DNA from: Eubacterium sp. CAG:248
GTDB lineage: Bacteria; Bacillota; Clostridia; Lachnospirales; Lachnospiraceae
Length of the DNA stretch: 23,536 nt
Reading direction: 5' to 3'
Assembly (NCBI GenBank): GCA_000436475.1
Contig: FR886141.1
Coordinates: 1 to 23,536, forward strand
The notes under the pieces: model-generated
Seen by the model: only the letters and a program-made list of their open reading frames with translations
Told to the model about the DNA's origin: nothing
Databases searched by the model: none
Translations under genes and position numbers: made by a program
In this document: piece by piece, positions 1 to 7,932 of the stretch
Layout of the letters: each line of letters begins with the position of its first letter
How positions within the stretch are numbered: the first letter of the stretch is position 1

Positions 1-330
1 GGTTTACACAAACTTTGGGATACTCCCTTTTTATATCTTTTAGATGAAACTTTTTTTTATTTATTTTTCTTCTTCTTCCTTTGGAATTTTTGCCAAATTG
101 TACGATATGAGCGCAAAAATTGCAAAGGCAAGAAGAAATTTTTATTTGAAAAAAATATAGAAGAATATATATAATAATATATAATACTTCATTTGCCTTT
201 TTTAAACAGGTAACACATTTACGGATGGTTCGGCATCTTTTCATATGTATCTACACAGAATAATAACAAATATCTGTTCTTGGTTCAAAAAAAGACAGAC
301 AATAAAGCCTGTCTTCTTTCGTATAAAATT
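1..330. other. AT-rich non-coding tract
   Basis: No open frame with a convincing start and ribosome binding site was found on either strand. The tract is very A+T rich and contains two weak hairpins. One is a 4-bp GGGA/TCCC stem at 17-27 followed by five T. The other is a long-range pairing between AAAGGCAAGAAG (124-135) and CTTC...TTGCCTTT (187-200), which runs into TTT and may terminate a gene lying left of the window. It looks like spacer or decayed sequence. Confidence 0.5.
287..315 (-). terminator. Rho-independent terminator, minus strand
   Basis: AAGACAG (292-298) pairs with CTGTCTT (309-315) around a 10-nt loop. Read on the minus strand, the stem is followed by an unbroken run of seven T, counting the last two stem bases. 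This fits the end of a leftward transcript through the broken coding fragments at 344-696. The plus-strand side has only CTTTC, so it is mainly a leftward signal. Confidence 0.55.
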
Positions 331-343
331 TTGTAATCTGTAA

Positions 344-531
344 TTAATTTTTATATAAGTTCTTATAATATTCATCATATAATTTAACCCAATCTTCTAT
401 ATGTATATCATCCATACCGATTAAATACGTATTGTCAGATTTATGTTATTACCGCAGTATTGTACAGAATGCTTTACAGCTGAATATCCTAAATCTTTTA
501 TATTTTTACATACTTCTAATTCGTAATTCAT
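344..531 (-). pseudogene. Frameshifted small ORF remnant
   Basis: A minus-strand reading from ATG at 531 gives 36 residues (MNYELEVCKNIKDLGYSAV...) and stops at 421. A second frame picks up within this stretch and continues HKSDNTYLIGMDDIHIEDW... to a stop at 344. Together they would make one acidic, gap-free protein of about 62 residues if a single indel near 440-460 were repaired. The reading ends about 30 nt before the leftward terminator. The only Shine-Dalgarno-like run (AAAAGGG) abuts the ATG, so translation of even the first part is doubtful. I do not recognise the family. It could also be chance open frames in AT-rich DNA. Confidence 0.3.
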
Positions 532-567
532 CCCTTTTGGGGTTTATTAACATAGTTCATTTCTTGT

Positions 568-696
568 TTATTCTATTATTTCATCATCTTTAAGATGACA
601 TACATTTCTTATTACTTCATCAATGTCATTGTTTAAAGAACTAACATCATATATAGAGCTATCAAAATAAGATACTTTACAATAATTGCTTAACTT
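568..696 (-). pseudogene. Start-less coding fragment
   Basis: This minus-strand open stretch of about 42 codons is bounded upstream by an in-frame TAA and has no ATG, GTG or TTG at its beginning. It reads KLSNYCKVSYFDSSIYDVSS... and ends ...HLKDDEIIE-stop. The composition is protein-like (Asp/Glu/Ser/Val rich), and it lies just upstream of the other remnant on the same strand. It may be the C-terminal end of a decayed gene. The family is not recognised. Confidence 0.25.
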
Positions 697-758
697 TTAT
701 GCACTGTTATAGAAAAGAAGAAAAAAGTAAGCATAGATAATGTAGCAAATTATTAAAA

Positions 759-780
759 ACTGGTGTCAAACTGGTATCAA
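759..780. repeat. Tandem 11-bp direct repeat
   Basis: Two adjacent copies of ACTGGTRTCAA differ at one base (759-769 and 770-780). The core resembles CtsR heptads (GGTCAAA), but the period is 11 rather than 10 bp and the match is partial. The repeat lies about 100 bp upstream of the clpB promoter. Confidence 0.5.
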
Positions 781-863
781 AACCACTAAATCCCATTTCT
801 CAACCCAATACACACCCCGCAAACCCGCATAAACTCTGGGTTTATAATTTCTTAATAATTTTA

Positions 864-890
864 TTAGCACTCACCACTTGACTTGGCTAA
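864..890 (+). promoter_or_regulatory. CIRCE-like element (HrcA operator)
   Basis: TTAGCACTC (864-872) is an exact match to the left arm of the CIRCE consensus TTAGCACTC-N9-GAGTGCTAA. After exactly nine bases comes CTTGGCTAA (882-890), which keeps only the inner GCTAA of the right arm (5 of 9). Its placement over the -35 box of the clpB promoter is what an HrcA operator would need. The degenerate right arm suggests weak repression or decay. Confidence 0.7.
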
Positions 891-906
891 CAACAAATGA
901 TATAAC
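878..906 (+). promoter_or_regulatory. clpB sigma-A promoter
   Basis: TTGACT (878-883) and TATAAC (901-906) are separated by 17 bp, close to the housekeeping consensus. The -35 box lies within the CIRCE spacer and right arm, so HrcA binding would exclude RNA polymerase. Predicted transcript start is near 913, giving a leader of about 65 nt before the clpB ATG. Confidence 0.7.
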
Positions 907-977
907 AACTATCAGAAAGTGAATAAAGCATTTTCTATTGAACTATTAATTCACGGGTAATGAAAGAGGTGAGTTGT

Positions 978-3572
978 ATGAATATTCAAAAGTTTACACA
1001 GAAGTCAGTCGAAGCGATTAACAATTGTGAAAAAATAGCATATGATTATGGAAATCAGGAGATTGACCAGGAACATTTCCTGTATAGCCTGATGACTATA
1101 GATGACAGCCTTATTGCAAGTCTTATAGAAAAGATGAATATTGATAAGGATGTCTTTTTAAAGAATATAGAGCAGCTGCTTAACCAGAAGAATAAAGTAT
1201 CTGGTGATGTAAAGCTGTATATAAGTAATGATCTTAATAAAGTGCTTATTAATGCTGAGGAAGAAGCAAAGCGTATGGGGGATTCTTATGTATCAGTAGA
1301 ACATCTTATGCTTGCGCTTATAGCATCTCCTAACAGAGCCATAAAGCAGCTTTTTAAGACATACGGTATAAACAGGGAGAGTTTTCTTTCTGTGCTTGCG
1401 ACAGTAAGGGGGAATCAGACAGTTAATTCCGATAATCCGGAAGCTACTTATGATACCCTTAGTAAATATGCCACAGATCTTGTACAAAGAGCTGCAGATG
1501 GCAAGATGGATCCTGTTATAGGCAGAGATCAGGAGATAAGAAATGTTGTAAGGATTCTTTCACGTAAAACAAAGAACAATCCGGTTCTTATAGGTGAACC
1601 TGGTGTTGGTAAGACAGCAGTTGTTGAGGGACTTGCACAACGTATTGTAAAAGGCGATGTGCCAGAAAGCTTAAAGGATAAGAAGCTTTTTGCACTTGAT
1701 ATGGGAGCACTTGTTGCTGGTGCAAAGTACAGAGGTGAATTCGAGGAAAGACTTAAGGCTGTTCTTGATGAGGTTAAGAAGTCAGAAGGTCAGATTATTC
1801 TTTTCATAGATGAAATTCACACTATAGTAGGTGCTGGTAAAACAGAAGGTGCTATGGATGCAGGTAATATGCTTAAGCCAATGCTTGCAAGAGGTGAGCT
1901 TCATTGTATAGGTGCAACAACACTTGATGAACATAGACAGTATATTGAAAAGGATCCGGCACTTGAGCGTCGTTTCCAGCCAGTTATGGTGGATGAGCCT
2001 ACTGTCGAAGATACAATATCTATTTTAAGAGGTCTTAAAGACAGATACGAAGTGTTCCATGGCGTTAAGATAACAGATGGTGCATTAGTAAGTGCAGCAG
2101 TTCTATCAGACAGATATATAACGGATAGATTTCTTCCAGATAAGGCTATTGATCTTGTAGATGAAGCATGTGCAATGATTAAGACAGAACTGGATTCTAT
2201 GCCAGCTGAGCTTGATGAAATGCAGCGTAAGATCATGCAGCTTGAGATTGAAGAAGCAGCATTAAAGAAGGAAACAGATAATCTTAGTAAGGAACGTCTT
2301 GAGGCACTTAGAAAAGAACTTTCAGATTTACGCGAGGAATTCGGTATTCAGAAGTCAAAGTGGGATGCAGATAAGACAAAGGTTGATAATATAAGCAAGC
2401 TGAAGGAAGAACTTGAAAATATTAACAATCAGATAGCACAGGCTAAGAGAGAATATAATCTTGAAAAGGCAGCAGAGCTTCAGTATGGAAAACTTCCAGC
2501 TGTTCAGAAGCAGATAGAAGAGGCAGAAGCTAAAGCTAAAGAGTCTGGCAATGGAGAATCTCTTGTGCATGAAAGTGTTACAGAGGAAGAGATTGCCAAG
2601 ATTATATCAAGATGGACAGGTATCCCGGTAGCTAAGCTTAGCGAATCAGAAAGACAGAAGACACTTAATCTTGATGAAACACTTCATAAGAGAGTGGTTG
2701 GACAGAACGAAGCAGTTACTAAAGTTACAGAGGCTATCATAAGATCTAAAGCAGGTATAAAGGATCCGACAAAGCCTATTGGCTCATTTCTGTTTTTAGG
2801 ACCAACTGGTGTAGGTAAAACAGAGCTTGCTAAGGCACTTGCTGAAAGTCTGTTTGATGATGAGAATAATATTATAAGACTTGATATGTCGGAGTACATG
2901 GAGAAATATTCAGTATCCAGACTTATAGGAGCGCCTCCTGGATATGTAGGATATGATGAAGGAGGTCAGCTTACCGAAGCAGTAAGAAGAAAGCCATATT
3001 CAGTTGTGCTTTTTGATGAAGTTGAAAAGGCACATCCTGATGTGTTCAATGTACTTCTTCAGGTACTTGATGATGGACGGATAACTGATTCACAGGGTCG
3101 TACAGTTGACTTTAAGAATACCATAATTATTCTTACAAGTAATATTGGTTCAACATATCTTCTTGATGGTATTGATGATAAAGGCAATATTAAAGAAGGA
3201 GTGGAGGAGCTGGTAATGGGCGATTTAAGAAACAGCTTCAGACCGGAATTTCTTAACAGACTTGATGAGATTATCATGTTTAAGCCACTTAATAAGGAGA
3301 ATATAGGAAGTATTATTAATCTTCTTATTAATGATGTTAACAGAAGACTTGAGGATAAGGAACTTAAGGTTGTGCTTACGGATTCAGCTAAGGATTTCAT
3401 AGTTGAGCATGGCTTTGATCCAATGTATGGTGCAAGACCACTTAAGAGATATGTACAGAAGTCGGTTGAGACACTTGCAGCTAAGCTTATACTTGCAGGC
3501 AATGTATCTACAGGAGATAATATAGTAATCGACTGTGAAAATAATGGACTTGTCGCAAAAGCATCTAAGTAA
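978..3572 (+). CDS. clpB: ATP-dependent chaperone ClpB
   Basis: Hsp104-class disaggregase that threads aggregated proteins through a hexameric ring in cooperation with DnaK. From the ATG at 978 it is 864 aa, the usual ClpB length. Order: N-terminal Clp repeats (about 1-145), AAA1 with Walker A GEPGVGKT near 207-214 and Walker B ILFIDEIHT, the coiled-coil middle domain (about 400-520, Lys/Glu rich) that separates ClpB from ClpC, AAA2 with Walker A GPTGVGKT near 610 and Walker B VVLFDEVEKAH, then the C-terminal D2-small domain (FDPMYGARPLKR). An ATG at 960 is in frame but lacks a Shine-Dalgarno sequence; AGAGGTGAG at 965-973 sits correctly for 978. The upstream CIRCE-like site and sigma-A promoter indicate heat-shock control by HrcA. 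It is monocistronic and ends at a hairpin shared with the convergent DUF4250 gene. Confidence 0.97.
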   Translation: MNIQKFTQKSVEAINNCEKIAYDYGNQEIDQEHFLYSLMTIDDSLIASLIEKMNIDKDVFLKNIEQLLNQKNKVSGDVKLYISNDLNKVLINAEEEAKRMGDSYVSVEHLMLALIASPNRAIKQLFKTYGINRESFLSVLATVRGNQTVNSDNPEATYDTLSKYATDLVQRAADGKMDPVIGRDQEIRNVVRILSRKTKNNPVLIGEPGVGKTAVVEGLAQRIVKGDVPESLKDKKLFALDMGALVAGAKYRGEFEERLKAVLDEVKKSEGQIILFIDEIHTIVGAGKTEGAMDAGNMLKPMLARGELHCIGATTLDEHRQYIEKDPALERRFQPVMVDEPTVEDTISILRGLKDRYEVFHGVKITDGALVSAAVLSDRYITDRFLPDKAIDLVDEACAMIKTELDSMPAELDEMQRKIMQLEIEEAALKKETDNLSKERLEALRKELSDLREEFGIQKSKWDADKTKVDNISKLKEELENINNQIAQAKREYNLEKAAELQYGKLPAVQKQIEEAEAKAKESGNGESLVHESVTEEEIAKIISRWTGIPVAKLSESERQKTLNLDETLHKRVVGQNEAVTKVTEAIIRSKAGIKDPTKPIGSFLFLGPTGVGKTELAKALAESLFDDENNIIRLDMSEYMEKYSVSRLIGAPPGYVGYDEGGQLTEAVRRKPYSVVLFDEVEKAHPDVFNVLLQVLDDGRITDSQGRTVDFKNTIIILTSNIGSTYLLDGIDDKGNIKEGVEELVMGDLRNSFRPEFLNRLDEIIMFKPLNKENIGSIINLLINDVNRRLEDKELKVVLTDSAKDFIVEHGFDPMYGARPLKRYVQKSVETLAAKLILAGNVSTGDNIVIDCENNGLVAKASK

Positions 3573-3585
3573 ATATGGAATACAA

Positions 3586-3618
3586 AGGGAGATTGAGTAC
3601 ATAGTACTCAATCTCCCT
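3586..3618. terminator. Bidirectional terminator between clpB and DUF4250 gene
   Basis: A perfect 14-bp inverted repeat (3587-3600 with 3604-3617) surrounds a 3-nt ATA loop; an A-T pair extends it to 15 bp. T-rich sequence follows on the plus strand (TATTTAAATT) and TTTGTATT on the minus strand. The right arm overlaps the stop codon of the DUF4250 gene (3617-3619), so one hairpin probably ends both convergent transcripts. Confidence 0.8.
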
Positions 3619-3796
3619 ATTTAAATTGATTGCTGTTTTCATCATAAATATAATTTATCATGCCAAGCTTATCATTAATGGCATTTTTATCAACCATAAA
3701 CGACTTGCAGAATTCATCAAGTGAACTGTAGTTATCACGCAGCTGCATGTTTACAAAGCTAAGAAGCATAACGGGGTCTTTTGGTAAAGCGTTCAT
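3617..3796 (-). CDS. DUF4250 family small protein
   Basis: A 59-aa protein beginning MNALPKDPVMLLSFVNMQLR and ending YIYDENSNQFK. The LPKDP-x-MLLS-x-VN-x-xLRD opening, the SLDEFC segment and the final YDxxxNQFK match what I recall of DUF4250, a short uncharacterised Firmicute family. The longer frame open to 4006 is rejected because AAAGGA (complement of 3806-3811) sits about 9 nt upstream of the ATG at 3796, and the extra N-terminal sequence is low-complexity hydrophobic with no ribosome binding site. The fold is probably a small helical domain; no catalytic residues are evident. Function is unknown. It stands alone, convergent with clpB and divergent from the diguanylate cyclase. Confidence 0.85.
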   Translation of the reverse strand: MNALPKDPVMLLSFVNMQLRDNYSSLDEFCKSFMVDKNAINDKLGMINYIYDENSNQFK

Positions 3797-3843
3797 ATAT
3801 TTGTGTCCTTTCAATAATGTACATTTTAATAAGTCAATCAATA

Positions 3844-3873
3844 ATAATATAACCTGATTCAGATATAATGCAA
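3844..3873 (-). promoter_or_regulatory. Candidate promoter for DUF4250 gene
   Basis: On the minus strand TTGCAT (3873-3868) and TATTAT (3849-3844) are 18 bp apart, giving a leader of about 40 nt before the ATG at 3796. The region is AT-rich, so chance matches are likely. Confidence 0.35.
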
Positions 3874-3949
3874 GTTCATAATAGTTTATAATGAAACTAT
3901 GTAATATGCATAATATAGAGAAAAAGTACTGGCTAAAGTACATGGTTTG

Positions 3950-3978
3950 TTTACATTTAATAAAAAACGTGGTATTAT
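3950..3978 (+). promoter_or_regulatory. Promoter of the 4025 diguanylate cyclase
   Basis: TTTACA (3950-3955) and TATTAT (3973-3978) are 17 bp apart. Transcription would start near 3985, leaving about 40 nt before the ATG at 4025. This argues against the GTG at 3992 as translation start. Confidence 0.55.
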
Positions 3979-4024
3979 TAATTGAAATAAAGTGCAAAAA
4001 CAACAAAGCAGACGTGGGGGCATT

Positions 4025-5797
4025 ATGTTAATATCAGATAATATATATAATAATAAATCAAATATGGTATATTGTTCTGCAACATTTACACATAATTATC
4101 TGGTTATGGTTGCAGATGATTATTTCTATAACTATGTAGGAAAGATAATTAATATATCCATAACAGATTATATTCATCCTGATTTTAAGGAAGAGTTTAC
4201 GAATATATGTGAAAGTCTTAAAGAGGGTGAATCACAGGGAATGATTGCATACATGAAAGGTAAAGATGATACATATACTCTTGTTCATATATTGTTATCT
4301 AATACAGGTCATGTGATTGAGGATAACAGTGTTATTGAGGCTGAGGTATACAATGTGTTTAACACAGAAAAGAAATATTTCAAGCTTCATGATGATGCCG
4401 ATAAATATAAAAAATTCCTTTCTATGTACAATGATTATCTGTTTGATTATGATATAGCTACAGGTTTTCTTTCTATATATGTTTATAGAAGCATGAAAGC
4501 AACCATGATTAAAAAAATGCATATTGATGATTTTGAAAAGTATATTATGACATTCTTTAATAATGCCAGACATAAACAGGATTTTCGCGATTTCATGCAT
4601 AAGCTGCGTAACGCAAACGAAGGGTTTAATGCAGAGATTACATGTCCGCTTATAACAGATTCATCGAAGCTTGGATTATATAAAGTGGATTGCCGTATAA
4701 TATACAAGTACAATCGCAGCAAGGTGGTTATTGGGATTATCAAGTCACTTGGTGCACAGACAGAGGAAGCATATTATGCGACACAGGAAGGCAAGGATTT
4801 TTTTACAGGGCTGCTTAACAAAAGAGCATGTAAGGAATATGTATCGGATGCAATAGCATCTAACAAAGACATGCATTATGTAGCTATGATTGATATAGAC
4901 GATTTTAAGAATATTAATGATACATATGGACATTTGTATGGTGACAAGGTTATATTAAAAGTTGCATCTATTATAAACAGTACATTAAACGGAAGGGGGA
5001 TAGTTGGCAGGTTTGGTGGAGATGAGTTTTTCATATTCACAAACTGGATTAATACAGAAAGCCAGTTGAGATCCATTCTTACATCTCTTAAACAGAAAGT
5101 AAGGGATGAAATGAGCCAGGGGGAGAATGGCTGTATAGTTACGCTTTCTATAGGTGTGTGTCAGTATCCGGATAACGGAAGTGATTATGACACGCTTGTA
5201 AACAAGGCTGATAAGTGTTTATATATAGCTAAGAATAAAGGTAAAAACAGATATATAATATATGACCCTGCTAAACATGGGGATTTTATTGAGGATATGG
5301 GAAGAAAAGGCTTTTCTATGGCTCCTATCAAAAAAGGTGAGAATCTTTCATGTGAAGTAGCAGATATGGCTATTGATATAATTAGGAATGGAAAAGAGGC
5401 TGTGAAAAGAGCACTGCCACGTGCATGTAAGGCGTTAGAGATAGATGGTATACGCGTATATAACGCAACTAAAGGCGAACTTATAGACTATTATGGAGAA
5501 TATTCTGGATTGCCAGATATACTTGAACTCATAAAAACTGACAAATTTATGGAAAAATTCGAAAATAGGAATTACGTGACTGTGGTTTATACCTCTAATA
5601 TAGAGTCGTTCTATAAAGAAATGTACGATGCGGTTATAGCCTGTAATATAGGTGGCATGATATATAGTTATTTTAAGAATGACGAAGGCGATAATATAGT
5701 TATGTTCTATGACACTTTTAATAAAAGCTTCAGGTGGAATGAATCTGATAAGAACTATATTATGACACTGACTAAGATAGTTACAAGTGTTCTTTAA
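4025..5797 (+). CDS. PAS/GGDEF diguanylate cyclase with GAF-like C-terminus
   Basis: Predicted soluble enzyme making cyclic di-GMP from two GTP, 590 aa from the ATG at 4025. GTGGGGG at 4014-4020 serves as ribosome binding site; the in-frame GTG at 3992 has none. The first 110 residues resemble a PAS sensor; a second PAS-like region follows (about 125-245). The GGDEF domain (about 245-420) has the intact active-site motif GGDEF at 331-335, DIDDFKNINDTYGH for metal and base binding, and the typical ...YIAKNKGKNRY end. The four residues at the usual RxxD inhibitory-site position are NGRG, so the product-feedback site appears absent. About 165 residues after GGDEF (IDGIRVYNATKGELIDYYGE...) look GAF-like. 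There are no membrane segments or EAL domain. Its ligand cannot be told from sequence. It is probably monocistronic with its own promoter and terminator. Confidence 0.9.
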   Translation: MLISDNIYNNKSNMVYCSATFTHNYLVMVADDYFYNYVGKIINISITDYIHPDFKEEFTNICESLKEGESQGMIAYMKGKDDTYTLVHILLSNTGHVIEDNSVIEAEVYNVFNTEKKYFKLHDDADKYKKFLSMYNDYLFDYDIATGFLSIYVYRSMKATMIKKMHIDDFEKYIMTFFNNARHKQDFRDFMHKLRNANEGFNAEITCPLITDSSKLGLYKVDCRIIYKYNRSKVVIGIIKSLGAQTEEAYYATQEGKDFFTGLLNKRACKEYVSDAIASNKDMHYVAMIDIDDFKNINDTYGHLYGDKVILKVASIINSTLNGRGIVGRFGGDEFFIFTNWINTESQLRSILTSLKQKVRDEMSQGENGCIVTLSIGVCQYPDNGSDYDTLVNKADKCLYIAKNKGKNRYIIYDPAKHGDFIEDMGRKGFSMAPIKKGENLSCEVADMAIDIIRNGKEAVKRALPRACKALEIDGIRVYNATKGELIDYYGEYSGLPDILELIKTDKFMEKFENRNYVTVVYTSNIESFYKEMYDAVIACNIGGMIYSYFKNDEGDNIVMFYDTFNKSFRWNESDKNYIMTLTKIVTSVL

Positions 5798-5820
5798 AAG
5801 CAGGACACCGAAATGTAATA

Positions 5821-5870
5821 AAATGCTGACTGGTATACATAATAGTTTTACCAGCCAGCATTTTTGCTTT
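5821..5870 (+). terminator. Terminator after the diguanylate cyclase
   Basis: AAATGCTGACTGGTA (5821-5835) pairs with TACCAGCCAGCATTT (5849-5863) with one mismatch and a 13-nt loop. It is followed by TTTTTGCTTT. Confidence 0.85.
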
Positions 5871-5937
5871 ATTTATATTATAAAATGTGTTAAGTTTAAT
5901 TAGGAAAGAATGGTAAAAGGGTTATGGGCATTAAAAG

Positions 5938-5964
5938 TGCACAGTTTTTAAGCATATCTGTGCA
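5938..5964 (+). promoter_or_regulatory. Leader hairpin next to BMP-fusion RBS
   Basis: A perfect 7-bp inverted repeat, TGCACAG (5938-5944) and CTGTGCA (5958-5964), ends 5 nt before the GGAGG ribosome binding site at 5970-5974. No T-run follows, so it is not a terminator. It could act as an RNA structure or a DNA operator. No clear -35/-10 pair was found for this operon in 5871-5937. Confidence 0.4.
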
Positions 5965-5979
5965 GGAATGGAGGTTAGT

Positions 5980-7914
5980 ATGTCAGTACAGGATTATATG
6001 AGTGCCTTAAAATTAGGAAAAAAAGAATATCATGCATGTGTTAATAAAGGAAAATATCCATACCTTCCTGTTATGGAGAATATGATGGAGGAAAAGAGTA
6101 TTGATTCTGAGGTGAGTCTTGGGATTGATCAGATACCATTAAGACTTGTGGTAGGAACATGTACAGCTGGAAGAACAAATGCGTTTGCAGATAACTGGAT
6201 GCCTATATTGGAATGGGGAAGTGAGTTTTCAGCAAAATGGGCATCACTTAGTGACAGCCAGGTGAATGAAGGTATAAGAGATCCTATAAAGGTATATGAA
6301 TACATGAATAAGTTCTATGTGCTTGAAGGTAACAAAAGGGTGAGTGTTTTAAAGTACTTTAAGGCAGTTACTGTCAATGCACAGGTTATACGAAAGATTC
6401 CTAAAAAATCCGATGATCCAGATGTTAAAATATATTATGAATTTATGGATTTTTATAAAGCAACTAAGCTTAATGATATATATTTCAGTAAAGAAGGCAG
6501 TTTTACGACACTTATGGATCTGGTTGGGATAGAACCAGGAAAGCTTATGGATGAAGATGCTAAAAAGGATCTTGTTTCAAGCTATCTTAACTTCAGAACG
6601 GCATATGAATCAAGGGGAGGAGACAGATTTGATTTTCCTGTCGGAGATGCGTATCTAAGATTTATTCATATTCATGGATATGATAATGTCAAGCACATGA
6701 CATCTGATGAGATGGATAAAAATGTGGCTAAGACATGGGAAGAGTTTGAACTTATATCAGATAACAGCGGGGTTGAATTAAAAATGGACCCGGCAAAGAT
6801 AGAACCAGCCAAAAAGAATATACTAAGTTATCTGCTTCCAATATCAGGAGGAGATAGCAACAAAAAGCTGAAGGTTGGATTTATATATGAAAAGACACCA
6901 CAGACATCGGAATGGTGTTATGCGCATGAACTTGGAAGACAGTATATAGATGAGACATTTGGAAAACAGATAGAAACAGTAAGTATAACGAATGTAAGAC
7001 CTAAAATCGATGATTATGATGCTATACAAAAGCTTATAGATGAAAATACAGATCTTATATTTGTGACATCTTCAGCCATGATGTATGCGAGCCTGAAGCA
7101 GGCCATAGCACATCCAAAGGCTAAGATACTTAACTGTTCACTGAATATATCGCATAAGTATATAAGAACATACTATACAAGAATTCATGAAGCTAAGTAT
7201 CTGACAGGACTTATAGCTGGCGTTATGTCAAAGAGTGACAGAATAGGATATGTTGCAGGTTGTCCTCTTTATGGTGTCATGGCAAATGTTAATGCGTTTG
7301 CTATGGGGGTAAAGGCTGTTAATCCTGATGCTAAGGTGTATGTGGAATGGAATGGTATCAAAGACAATGATGTTGAAGCCAGGTTTAATGAGCTTGGGAT
7401 TAATTGTATATCGGACCAGGATATGATTACGCCGAAAAAATCATCAAGAAAATTTGGGTTATATATAAATGACGATGGTAATATAAGACACCTTGCTATG
7501 CCGGTATGGCACTGGGGTGTGTTTTATGAAAAGCTTATACAAAGCATACTAAGTGGTTCATGGAAGAAAGAAGAGGAAGGCGATAAAGTATCAGCACTTA
7601 ACTATTGGTGGGGAATGTCATCAGGGGCTGTTGATATTATATATGGTGGAGGCCTGAATAATGAAACTAAAAAAATAGTTGACCTTATCAGAGAATCTAT
7701 TATAAAAGGTGAATTCCATCCTTTTTCTGGTGAGTTAAGAAATCAGGAAGGAAAAATCATGAATAAAGCAGGTGAAACTCTTGACCCAGATGAAATCATA
7801 GAGATGGATTGGCTTATGGACAATATTGTTGGAAAGATACCAGAGTATGATGAACTAAGTGAAGAATATAAGCTCCTTGTTATAAATCAGGGAATTATAG
7901 ATGTTAATGAATAA
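5980..7914 (+). CDS. ParB-like / BMP (PnrA-type) fusion protein
   Basis: A 644-aa cytoplasmic protein with two recognisable parts. Residues about 95-135 (IRDPIKVYEYMNKFYVLEGNKRVSVLKYF) resemble the ParB/sulfiredoxin-like fold with its (E/D)GN-x-R box. From about 296 to 560 (LKVGFIYEKTPQTSEWCYAH...) it matches the BMP family (PF02608), periplasmic-binding proteins for nucleosides such as PnrA/Med. Canonical BMP proteins are secreted lipoproteins; this one has no signal peptide, lipobox or membrane segment, so it should bind its ligand inside the cell. The start at ATG 5980 is chosen because GGAGG (5970-5974) lies 5 nt upstream; the in-frame ATG at 5968 overlaps that site. Its stop is 18 nt before the phosphoesterase start, implying one operon. 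No ABC permease genes adjoin. Role as a nucleoside or purine sensor is inference. Confidence 0.8.
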   Translation: MSVQDYMSALKLGKKEYHACVNKGKYPYLPVMENMMEEKSIDSEVSLGIDQIPLRLVVGTCTAGRTNAFADNWMPILEWGSEFSAKWASLSDSQVNEGIRDPIKVYEYMNKFYVLEGNKRVSVLKYFKAVTVNAQVIRKIPKKSDDPDVKIYYEFMDFYKATKLNDIYFSKEGSFTTLMDLVGIEPGKLMDEDAKKDLVSSYLNFRTAYESRGGDRFDFPVGDAYLRFIHIHGYDNVKHMTSDEMDKNVAKTWEEFELISDNSGVELKMDPAKIEPAKKNILSYLLPISGGDSNKKLKVGFIYEKTPQTSEWCYAHELGRQYIDETFGKQIETVSITNVRPKIDDYDAIQKLIDENTDLIFVTSSAMMYASLKQAIAHPKAKILNCSLNISHKYIRTYYTRIHEAKYLTGLIAGVMSKSDRIGYVAGCPLYGVMANVNAFAMGVKAVNPDAKVYVEWNGIKDNDVEARFNELGINCISDQDMITPKKSSRKFGLYINDDGNIRHLAMPVWHWGVFYEKLIQSILSGSWKKEEEGDKVSALNYWWGMSSGAVDIIYGGGLNNETKKIVDLIRESIIKGEFHPFSGELRNQEGKIMNKAGETLDPDEIIEMDWLMDNIVGKIPEYDELSEEYKLLVINQGIIDVNE

Positions 7915-7932
7915 TTGAAATGAGTGAAAATT

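Noticed and set aside
960..977. In-frame ATG at 960 as clpB start
   Set aside because: No Shine-Dalgarno sequence precedes it, whereas AGAGGTGAG is well placed for ATG 978, and homologous proteins start at MN-x-x-KFTxKS.
3797..4006. N-terminal extension of the DUF4250 frame
   Set aside because: It is AT-rich, hydrophobic by composition, contains candidate promoters for both directions and has no ribosome binding site.
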